The position numbers were made by a program, and so were the translations under genes. The notes beneath the pieces were generated by a model. It saw nothing but the letters and a program-made list of their open reading frames with translations. It was not told the DNA's origin and made no database searches. This document shows positions 1-5,526 of a stretch of DNA of 10,109 nucleotides, piece by piece. The DNA comes from SIG607 sp045648445 (lineage in GTDB: Bacteria; Bacillota; Clostridia; Oscillospirales; Acutalibacteraceae). How positions within the stretch are numbered: the stretch's first letter is position 1; every line of letters begins with the position of its first letter. Where the stretch lies: contig JAZRNY010000018.1 in NCBI GenBank assembly GCA_045648445.1, positions 1-10,109 on the forward strand, given 5' to 3'.

Positions 1-1
1 T

Positions 2-34
2 GCACCTAAAAAAGATAAATTTTTAGTGGAATAA
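2..34 (+). CDS. Possible C-terminal end of an upstream gene (partial)
   Basis: Reading from base 2 gives the ten residues APKKDKFLVE followed by TAA at 32-34. The hairpin terminator begins about seven bases later, which is the usual spacing after a gene end. The other two plus frames stop sooner (bases 7-9 and 24-26). Ten codons cannot identify a product or prove coding, so this is an inference from the position of the terminator. Confidence 0.35.
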   Translation, partial: APKKDKFLVE

Positions 35-40
35 AAGGCG

Positions 41-80
41 AAAAGCCGTGGTAATGCTGACGCATACCACGGCTTTTTAA
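41..80. terminator. Strong hairpin, probably a bidirectional intrinsic terminator
   Basis: The arms AAAGCCGTGGTA (42-53) and TACCACGGCTTT (65-76) are exact complements. The loop region can pair further (TGC with GCA) around one bulged A. On the plus strand the stem runs straight into a T run (74-78). On the minus strand it is followed by TTTT, then CGCC, then another T-rich stretch, so it can also end the htrA transcript about 75 bases after its stop codon. Confidence 0.88.
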
Positions 81-153
81 CACATTAGAACGCAAAAATT
101 TGCTTTTTTAGGCATTTTATCCCTAAGAACAACTCCCGTTAGTCGGTTTTTTG

Positions 154-1476
154 TTACCCAAAGAAATGTTCAAAAGGATTAAAGGGATCAAAGGTTGAGC
201 CTTGCTCTTCTTGTTGGCCGTCTTGCTGAGCGGCAGACGTTTGTATTTGTTCATCTACCGTAACGGTTATTTCCAAAGTCTGACCTTGTCTATAAACAGT
301 CAGTTTAAGTTTGTCGCCCTTTTTGGCTGCCGAAACAATTTTCTTTAAATCGTTTGAACTACTGATTTTAGTTGAGTTTACAGCAGTTATAATATCCTTA
401 GCCTTTACGCCTGCTTTTGCAGCGGGTCCGTTTTCGGAAACTGCAACAACTGCGGCGCCTGCAGGAAGTCCGTATTGCTGATTGCTTTCACTTACGTCCT
501 CTATCGATACGCCTATATATGCTTTGCTGATATAACCTTTTTCTATAAGGCTTTTTATTAAATCAATAACGTTATTCATAGGAATAGCAAAACCGATATT
601 ATCAATTGAAGCCTCGGAACCGCTTCCTGTAGAATACTTAGCGTTTGTTATGCCTATTACTTCGCCATACATATTAAACAACGCGCCGCCCGAATTACCT
701 GAGTTGATTGCGCAGTCTGTTTGAATAAGGTCCATAGATATTCCGTTAGACATTGTTACTTCACGGTTTAAAGCGCTTACAGAACCTGCAGTAAGCGAAA
801 AAGTAAGTTCGCCCAAAGGATTACCAATTGCAACTACACTGTCACCTACGTTTGTATTGTCGGAATTTCCCACCGTAACGCAACTTAAATTAGCAGCATC
901 AATCTTAAGCACCGCTAAGTCGTTGCTTTCGTCATAACCTATAACGGTAGCATCGTAACTTTCGCCTGAATAGGTTGCAACCTTTACGCTGGTAGCATCG
1001 TTTATTACGTGATAGTTTGTTATAACGTAACCATCGGCAGAAAGAATAAAGCCGGAACCCGATGCGGCGGAGGTTGTAGGATAGCCAAAAAAGTTAGTGG
1101 TTACCGAGGTAGAAGTAATACCAACGGTAGCGTTTACGTTTGCGGCATAAATTTCCGCTGCAGTAAGTACCTTACCCGTTTCAATTTTATTCACTTTAAC
1201 TTCAACCTCGTTACGCTGACCTTCATTTATGATGGTAGAACCGTTTGCAAAAGACATTCCGCCACCGATTGCCATAGTTATTATTGAACCTAAAATTGCG
1301 CCTACCAAAGAACAGCAAAGGGCGATTATAACAATTTTACCCGTTCCCTTTTTTTCTTTTTCCGGTTTATTTACAACAGGTTCCTCCGGTTGTGTAAAAA
1401 CGGGGGTAACGTAGGTGTTGTTATCTTGATTTTCATAAGGGTTATTTCCCGTTTCAAATCTATTATCGTCGTACAT
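154..1476 (-). CDS. htrA: HtrA/DegP-like membrane-anchored serine protease with one PDZ domain
   Basis: Trypsin-like S1C protease that degrades or refolds misfolded proteins outside the membrane. The 440-residue protein has a polar cytoplasmic head (1-46), one membrane span (about 47-72) and a short linker. The protease domain (about 103-310) carries the triad His156 (TNYHV), Asp186 (ESNDLAVLKI) and Ser262 in GNSGG. A single PDZ domain spans about 320-407, followed by a Q/E-rich tail ending in an aromatic cluster (FDPFNPFEHFFG). Length and order match Gram-positive HtrA/YkdA-type enzymes. The start at 1476 is chosen because AAGGAG (1484-1489) lies seven bases upstream. The frame stays open 37 codons further, but that stretch crosses the promoter and reads as a low-quality basic peptide. 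The gene is divergent from the lit operon, which suggests an envelope-maintenance neighbourhood. Family assignment is very secure; stress induction is not visible in the sequence. Confidence 0.96.
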   Translation of the reverse strand: MYDDNRFETGNNPYENQDNNTYVTPVFTQPEEPVVNKPEKEKKGTGKIVIIALCCSLVGAILGSIITMAIGGGMSFANGSTIINEGQRNEVEVKVNKIETGKVLTAAEIYAANVNATVGITSTSVTTNFFGYPTTSAASGSGFILSADGYVITNYHVINDATSVKVATYSGESYDATVIGYDESNDLAVLKIDAANLSCVTVGNSDNTNVGDSVVAIGNPLGELTFSLTAGSVSALNREVTMSNGISMDLIQTDCAINSGNSGGALFNMYGEVIGITNAKYSTGSGSEASIDNIGFAIPMNNVIDLIKSLIEKGYISKAYIGVSIEDVSESNQQYGLPAGAAVVAVSENGPAAKAGVKAKDIITAVNSTKISSSNDLKKIVSAAKKGDKLKLTVYRQGQTLEITVTVDEQIQTSAAQQDGQQEEQGSTFDPFNPFEHFFG

Positions 1477-1515
1477 AAAAACTCTCCTTGAATTTGAACT
1501 GTGTATATATTTAAT

Positions 1516-1544
1516 ATTATAAATTTTTCTAAATTTTAACACAA
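1516..1544 (-). promoter_or_regulatory. Predicted sigma-A promoter of htrA
   Basis: On the minus strand, TTGTGT (1539-1544) is separated by 17 bases from a perfect TATAAT (1516-1521). A start site near 1509 would give a leader of about 33 bases carrying AAGGAG at 1484-1489. No inverted repeat resembling a CtsR or CIRCE operator was seen, so heat-shock control is not supported. Confidence 0.72.
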
Positions 1545-1568
1545 TTATGAACAAATTGCAAAATCTGT

Positions 1569-1597
1569 TTGACAACCGCCTTTTCAAACAATATACT
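1569..1597 (+). promoter_or_regulatory. Consensus sigma-A promoter of the lit operon
   Basis: A perfect TTGACA (1569-1574) is followed after exactly 17 bases by TATACT (1592-1597), one mismatch from consensus. The predicted start near 1604 leaves a leader of about 36 bases before the ATG at 1640. This places the upstream in-frame ATG at 1547 outside the transcript and supports the shorter protein. Confidence 0.85.
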
Positions 1598-1639
1598 TTA
1601 ATTATAAAACATCTTTATTTTGAAAGGATAAAACGCTTT

Positions 1640-2287
1640 ATGAAAAAAACTTCTTTTTGTGCTATTATCCTTTTTATTTCGGTTTTCTTTTTTATTCTTT
1701 CCTTTTCGGTTGCGCTTATAATTATGTCAAGACCTATTTATTATACCCAATTAGAAAACTATAATCTTGAAAAATTAGGTCCTTATTCAAAGGAACAAAT
1801 AAAGGAAGCCTACGATGACGTGCTCGATTATATTACCTTTAAAGAAAAATCTTTTTCTTGCGGTGACCTTAAATTTTCAGCATCGGGCGCCGACCATTTT
1901 AAAGACTGCAAAAAACTTGTTGCTCTTGATTTTGCGGTTCTTTTAACGTCGGGCATCACCATAACTATATTACTACTTTTCAAAAAAAGATGCAATCTTT
2001 ATTTTAAGCGACTTCCCGCCCCTTTTTATTCGGGAATTTCAGCAATTTTTTTAATCCTTTTAATTTTACTGCTATCTGCTGACGGCTTTACCTTTGCTTT
2101 TATAATTTTTCATAAAATATTTTTTATAGGCAAAACCAACTGGTATTTCGATGCGTCTACTGATGAGATAATAAACTATATGCCCGAAAGTTACTTTTTA
2201 AACTGCGCAGTCGCTATTGGAATATGTATAATTATTTTATCCGCAATAACAATTTTTTTAAGTTTTAAAATTGGAAAGAGGAAATAG
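1640..2287 (+). CDS. lit: Lit-like lipoprotein intramolecular transacylase (TIGR01906/DUF1461 family)
   Basis: Lit moves an acyl chain from the glyceryl group of a lipoprotein's N-terminal cysteine to its amino group, giving lyso-form lipoprotein in low-GC Gram-positives. The 215-residue protein has four spans: about 6-29, 93-114, 131-157 and 188-209. A basic inner loop (FKKRCNLYFKRLP) between spans 2 and 3 puts the two larger loops outside. The family signature is visible: ADHFKD before span 2 with His86, and the stretch from FHKIFF through NWYFDASTDEII to MPESYF after span 3 with His158. From memory, studied Lit has two essential histidines at this location and spacing, which should be confirmed by alignment. 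A weak-to-moderate AAAGGA (1623-1628) lies 11 bases before ATG 1640. An SGNH hydrolase begins one base after the stop, so the two are surely co-transcribed. Family assignment is confident; enzyme activity is inferred from it. Confidence 0.85.
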   Translation: MKKTSFCAIILFISVFFFILSFSVALIIMSRPIYYTQLENYNLEKLGPYSKEQIKEAYDDVLDYITFKEKSFSCGDLKFSASGADHFKDCKKLVALDFAVLLTSGITITILLLFKKRCNLYFKRLPAPFYSGISAIFLILLILLLSADGFTFAFIIFHKIFFIGKTNWYFDASTDEIINYMPESYFLNCAVAIGICIIILSAITIFLSFKIGKRK

Positions 2288-2288
2288 A

Positions 2289-3065
2289 ATGGACTGGGAA
2301 AAATATTTTGACATAAAAAACGAACAACCCCTTGACAGTTTCCCCCAAGGAATAAGCAATACCGCCGTTTTTAGAAAAATCGCCTTTGTGGGCGACAGTC
2401 TTTCTTCGGGTGAATTTGAAAGCAAAGATAAAGACGGAAAACCCGGTTGGCACGATTACTACGAATACTCTTGGGGACAGTATCTTGCGCGCAAAAACGG
2501 TCTTACTGCCTACAATTTTTCAAAAGGCGGAATGAGAGCCGATACATATATAAACTCCTTTGCTGATGAGCAGGATTTTTGGAATAAAGACCTTGCCTGT
2601 CAGGCTTACGTGATTGCGCTTGGCGTTAATGATATATTAAACGCAAAACAGGAAATCGGAAGCGTTGACGATATTAAGGAAAACTGGCAGGATAACGCCA
2701 AAACCTTTGCAGGATATTTTGCGACTATAGTAATGCGATATAAAGAAATTCAGCCACGCGCAAAATTCTTTTTTGTTACTATTCCGCGCAGTATCGACCC
2801 ACAGCGCAACCAACTTGCAAAAGAACACGCGCAACTTTTATACGATTTGGCAAAATATTTTGAAAACGCATACGTTATCGACCTTTATAAATATGCGCCG
2901 GTTTATGACGAAGAATTCAGACGCCGTTATTTCCTTTACGGTCATATGAACGCAAGCGGTTATATTTTTACTGCAAATATGGTTGACGCGTATATTGATT
3001 ATATCGTTCGTCACAACCCTGAAGATTTTAGAAAAGTAGGCTTTATAGGAACCGATTTGGAATAA
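2289..3065 (+). CDS. Cytoplasmic SGNH/GDSL-family hydrolase (esterase or lipase-like)
   Basis: This 258-residue protein probably hydrolyses an ester or acetyl bond; the substrate is unknown. SGNH blocks are present in order: block I FVGDSLSSGE with nucleophile Ser37, block II NFSKGG with Gly80, block III LGVNDIL with Asn114, and block V YGHMNASGY with His219. The usual catalytic Asp three residues before that His is absent: position 216 is Leu in YFLYGH. The enzyme may use a Ser-His pair or an acidic residue from elsewhere, and this pattern may be normal for its subfamily. There is no signal peptide or membrane span, so it should act in the cytoplasm. The ATG at 2289 follows the lit stop by one base and has AGAGG six bases upstream, inside the end of lit. 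An in-frame TTG at 2271 would add six residues and is less likely. Translational coupling with lit is likely. Confidence 0.9.
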   Translation: MDWEKYFDIKNEQPLDSFPQGISNTAVFRKIAFVGDSLSSGEFESKDKDGKPGWHDYYEYSWGQYLARKNGLTAYNFSKGGMRADTYINSFADEQDFWNKDLACQAYVIALGVNDILNAKQEIGSVDDIKENWQDNAKTFAGYFATIVMRYKEIQPRAKFFFVTIPRSIDPQRNQLAKEHAQLLYDLAKYFENAYVIDLYKYAPVYDEEFRRRYFLYGHMNASGYIFTANMVDAYIDYIVRHNPEDFRKVGFIGTDLE

Positions 3066-3080
3066 TTTATACACATAATA

Positions 3081-3115
3081 AAACACAGAGAATGTTAAAA
3101 TTCTCTGTGTTTTTT
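3081..3115. terminator. Perfect hairpin terminator between convergent genes
   Basis: The 13-bp arms 3081-3093 and 3100-3112 (core ACACAGAGAAT / ATTCTCTGTGT) are exact complements around the loop GTTAAA. On the plus strand a T run (3110-3115) follows and ends the lit operon. On the minus strand the stem is followed by TTTATTATG, so it can also end the hydrolase transcript, whose stop codon (3114-3116) touches the hairpin. Confidence 0.92.
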
Positions 3116-4076
3116 ATTCTATAACCTTTGTGGGAACTCCGTTATTATCAAAAAAGTTTGCTACTTCCTTTAAATAGTTCTTTTCGTCAACGGGAAAACT
3201 CAGCCCGTGACCTGCGCCCGCCACCGTAACAAGTTTTTTTGGAGCGTTACATACCGCAAAATTTTCTTTACTCATATCAACGGGAACAAAATCGTCGCTT
3301 TCTCCGTGGAAAAATATTACTGGCACCTTGATTTTTTGCACTGCTTCTTTTGCTGATGTTTCTTCGATATTAAAACCGCCGTAAAGTCTTGCGCCTATTT
3401 TTACGAAAGGATAACTTAAATTAGGCGGTAATTTCATATCCTTAATTACCTTTTTAATAATATCCTTGGCGGTTGTAAATCCACAGTCGGCAAGTACCCC
3501 TACGACATTTTCGGGAAGTTCTTCCCCTGCCGCCATAAGTACGGTGGAAGCGCCCATAGAAATTCCCGTAAGAATTATTTTACAGTCACTGCCAAAGTGA
3601 TTTATCATAAAATCAATCCAATCAAGGCAGTCGCGCTTTTCTTTTATACCGAAAGAAATTATTGTACCGTCGCTGTGACCGCAGCCGCGCTGGTCAACAA
3701 GCAACGCGTTTCTGCCAAGAGCAAAACAACGCTGAACACCGCCGCAAAGGTCCCTTTCAGCCCTACCCCTGTAACCGTGTAGCATAAGTTCAATGGGGGC
3801 GCCTTTTTTATATTCGTAATATTTTCCTCTAAGGGTTAATCCGTCAAAAGAAGTTATCTGAACGCGCTCGGTTTCGGTGCCCAAAACTTCATCAGCCCAT
3901 TTTTGCATAATATCCTTATAGGCTTTATAAATTTCACCGTCGGGCAAACAAAATTCATCGCTTACTTCCTTTTCGCGTTTGCTGAAAAATGCCATTCTAA
4001 AACAAACAAAGGAAACCAGCAAAACAAAAAGTACCAAAAAAAACACTATGCCGAGACTAATATACAAAAAAGACAC
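3114..4076 (-). CDS. Membrane-anchored alpha/beta hydrolase (COG1073, YqkD-like)
   Basis: A serine hydrolase of unknown substrate, 320 residues. One N-terminal span (about 3-26) is followed by a basic stretch (FFSKREKE). The alpha/beta hydrolase fold begins around residue 70. Visible elements are the oxyanion-loop motif LHGYRG (His100-Gly101), the strand and turn VDQRGCGHSDG, the nucleophile elbow GISMG with Ser173, the acid Asp261 in HGESDDFVP, and His290 in GAGHGLS. All three catalytic residues are present, so it should be active. Orientation is uncertain: basic residues directly after the span favour a cytoplasmic catalytic domain by the positive-inside rule. The GTG at 4076 is preferred because AAGGAG (4085-4090) lies eight bases before it. 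The frame's earlier GTG at 4085 overlaps that ribosome binding site. The gene stands alone with its own promoter, convergent with the lit operon and divergent from the acyltransferase gene. Confidence 0.9.
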   Translation of the reverse strand: MSFLYISLGIVFFLVLFVLLVSFVCFRMAFFSKREKEVSDEFCLPDGEIYKAYKDIMQKWADEVLGTETERVQITSFDGLTLRGKYYEYKKGAPIELMLHGYRGRAERDLCGGVQRCFALGRNALLVDQRGCGHSDGTIISFGIKEKRDCLDWIDFMINHFGSDCKIILTGISMGASTVLMAAGEELPENVVGVLADCGFTTAKDIIKKVIKDMKLPPNLSYPFVKIGARLYGGFNIEETSAKEAVQKIKVPVIFFHGESDDFVPVDMSKENFAVCNAPKKLVTVAGAGHGLSFPVDEKNYLKEVANFFDNNGVPTKVIE

Positions 4077-4084
4077 TGTTATCA

Positions 4085-4090
4085 CTCCTT
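4085..4090 (-). promoter_or_regulatory. Ribosome binding site that decides the hydrolase start
   Basis: AAGGAG read on the minus strand, then TGATAACA (eight bases), then GTG at 4074-4076. The last G of the site is also the first base of an upstream in-frame GTG, which therefore cannot be the start set by this site. Confidence 0.8.
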
Positions 4091-4098
4091 ATATACAT

Positions 4099-4126
4099 AT
4101 TATACCACCAAAGAAATAGTTTTCAA
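4099..4126 (-). promoter_or_regulatory. Predicted extended -10 promoter of the alpha/beta hydrolase
   Basis: On the minus strand, TTGAAA (4121-4126) is followed after 16 bases by TATAAT (4099-4104). The -10 is preceded by TGG, giving the extended form TGnTATAAT. The predicted start near 4092 leaves a very short leader, with the ribosome binding site almost at the 5' end. Confidence 0.75.
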
Positions 4127-4153
4127 ACAAAAAAAGATTGTGTTTTTTTGTTT
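4125..4153. repeat. A/T-rich inverted repeat between divergent genes
   Basis: AAACAAAAAAA (4125-4135) and TTTTTTTGTTT (4143-4153) are exact complements around GATTGTG. It abuts the -35 of the minus-strand hydrolase promoter and lies just upstream of the acyltransferase gene. It could be an upstream promoter element, bent DNA or an operator, but paired A and T runs arise easily by chance in such DNA. Confidence 0.5.
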
Positions 4154-4166
4154 TTTAATGTAAACT

Positions 4167-4172
4167 TATGAT
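4167..4172 (+). promoter_or_regulatory. Possible -10 element for the acyltransferase gene
   Basis: TATGAT lies about 25 bases before the ATG at 4197. No convincing -35 hexamer is found 16-18 bases upstream; that region is a run of T. The A/T tracts at 4125-4153 might compensate as an UP-like element. This is a weak call. Confidence 0.35.
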
Positions 4173-4196
4173 GAAAATAAAATTTCGGAGATATTT

Positions 4197-5456
4197 ATGG
4201 ATATAGAAGTTAATTATAAAAACAAAAAACGCTATAAAACCGCAAAATACCCTATTCGCCAACCCTTATTTTTTGTATGGCTTATTTGGTTGCTTTCAAG
4301 AATAATGTTAATAGGCAAAAAGAGAAAAATCGAAAAAATAAATATGGAAGGTTTAAAACCGCCTTATATATTGCTTAGCAACCATATGCATTTTATAGAC
4401 TTTGAACTTGTTGCAATGGCAACACTCCCCTACCGCGTAAACAACGTTGTAAATATCGACGGCTATTATATGCGCCCTTGGCTTATGGAACTTATAGGCG
4501 CTATTTGTACCCGCAAATTTACCCGTGATTTGCATCTTGTAAAATCAATTTCAAAGGTAATTAAAAGAAAAGATATTCTTTGTATGTACCCCGAAGCCCG
4601 TTATACTCCGTGCGGTACAACATCTTTTCTGCCCGATTCCGTAGGAAAACTTATAAAACTTAACAAGGCGCCCGTAGTAGTGGCTATCCACCGCGGCAAC
4701 CATCTTTACGCGCCCTTTTATAATTTCCGCCAAAAAAGAAAGGTTCCTCATCACACCACATTAACACAGGTTTTAACAACCGACGATATTAAAAAAATGT
4801 CGGTAAAACAAATTAATCAGGTTATAAAGGAAGCCTTTTATTATAACGATTACGAATATATTTTAAAGGAAGGCTTTAAAATAAAGGAAGATTACCGCGC
4901 CGAAGGACTTCACAAGGTTTTATATAAATGTCCACATTGCCAAAGTGAAGGCGAAATGAACTCAAAAGGCAGTGAGATTTTTTGCCAAAAGTGCAATAAA
5001 CGTTGGACTGTAAACGAGGATATGACCCTTACCGCCCTTAACGGCGAAACAAAATTTTCCTTTATTCCCGACTGGTACAACTGGGAAAGAAGCGAAGTAG
5101 AAAAAGAAATTCTAAGCGGAAATTATTCCTTTGAAGATGAGGTTGAAGTTTTTTCTTTGCCAAGATGTTATAAATGGCACAAATTAGGCAAAGCAAAGGT
5201 TTCCCACGATATAAACGAAGGCTTTATTTTAGAAGGTTTTTACCGAAACGAAAAATACAGAATTCACCGCACCCCTTCTCAAATGAATTCTTTGCACGTC
5301 GAGTATGATTGCCCTTATGTAAAGCCTCTTGACTGTTTTGATATATCAAGTGAAAACGATACTTTTTATTGTTATCCAACCAAACAAAATATTGTAACCA
5401 AACTTGCATTTGCTACCGAAATCATTCATTTATTAAACACTAAAAATAAAGATTGA
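4197..5456 (+). CDS. PlsC-like acyltransferase with zinc ribbon and long C-terminal extension
   Basis: Predicted 1-acylglycerol-3-phosphate-type acyltransferase of phospholipid synthesis, at the inner membrane face. The 419-residue protein has a hydrophobic N-terminal segment (about 23-39). Acyltransferase motif I is NHMHFID (His63-x4-Asp68), and motif III is YPEAR (131-135), a variant of the usual FPEGTR. About 170 residues follow the catalytic domain. They open with a zinc ribbon: Cys245 and Cys248 (CPHC), then Cys263 and Cys266 (CQKC). The rest (about 280-410) is rich in aromatic residues and belongs to no family I recognise. Classical PlsC is roughly 200-250 residues, so this is clearly longer. 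The ATG has CGGAG (4186-4190) six bases upstream. No terminator separates it from the OPT gene, so read-through is possible. The acyltransferase fold is secure; acyl donor, acceptor and the job of the ribbon are unknown. It could equally acylate another lipid or a glycolipid. Confidence 0.88.
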   Translation: MDIEVNYKNKKRYKTAKYPIRQPLFFVWLIWLLSRIMLIGKKRKIEKINMEGLKPPYILLSNHMHFIDFELVAMATLPYRVNNVVNIDGYYMRPWLMELIGAICTRKFTRDLHLVKSISKVIKRKDILCMYPEARYTPCGTTSFLPDSVGKLIKLNKAPVVVAIHRGNHLYAPFYNFRQKRKVPHHTTLTQVLTTDDIKKMSVKQINQVIKEAFYYNDYEYILKEGFKIKEDYRAEGLHKVLYKCPHCQSEGEMNSKGSEIFCQKCNKRWTVNEDMTLTALNGETKFSFIPDWYNWERSEVEKEILSGNYSFEDEVEVFSLPRCYKWHKLGKAKVSHDINEGFILEGFYRNEKYRIHRTPSQMNSLHVEYDCPYVKPLDCFDISSENDTFYCYPTKQNIVTKLAFATEIIHLLNTKNKD

Positions 5457-5481
5457 TTTATTTTTAGATTTTTGGTATAAT
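5453..5481 (+). promoter_or_regulatory. Predicted promoter of the OPT/PqqD-fold operon
   Basis: TTGATT (5453-5458), overlapping the acyltransferase stop codon, is followed after 17 bases by a perfect TATAAT (5476-5481). A TGG precedes the -10, making it an extended -10 promoter. The start near 5488 gives a leader of about 39 bases with GGGAG at 5516-5520. The leader is too short for a riboswitch. Confidence 0.78.
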
Positions 5482-5526
5482 CGTCAGTGTGTTACTTCAT
5501 ACAAAAAACCTAAAAGGGAGAAAAAT

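Noticed and set aside
84..153. Second terminator or small gene between the hairpin and htrA
   Set aside because: Only a five-base stem (TTAGG / CCTAA) is present, without a T run in the htrA direction, and no credible open frame.
1477..1587. Extension of htrA upstream by 37 codons
   Set aside because: It contains the predicted promoter and ribosome binding site, and its translation is basic and unlike the family N-terminus. AAGGAG sits seven bases before the ATG at 1476.
1547..1639. Upstream in-frame ATG for lit at 1547
   Set aside because: The consensus promoter at 1569-1597 lies downstream of it, and the added 31 residues would place a non-family stretch before the first membrane span.
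5482..5526. Possible riboswitch or attenuator before the OPT gene
   Set aside because: The leader is only about 40 bases and shows no stable hairpin.
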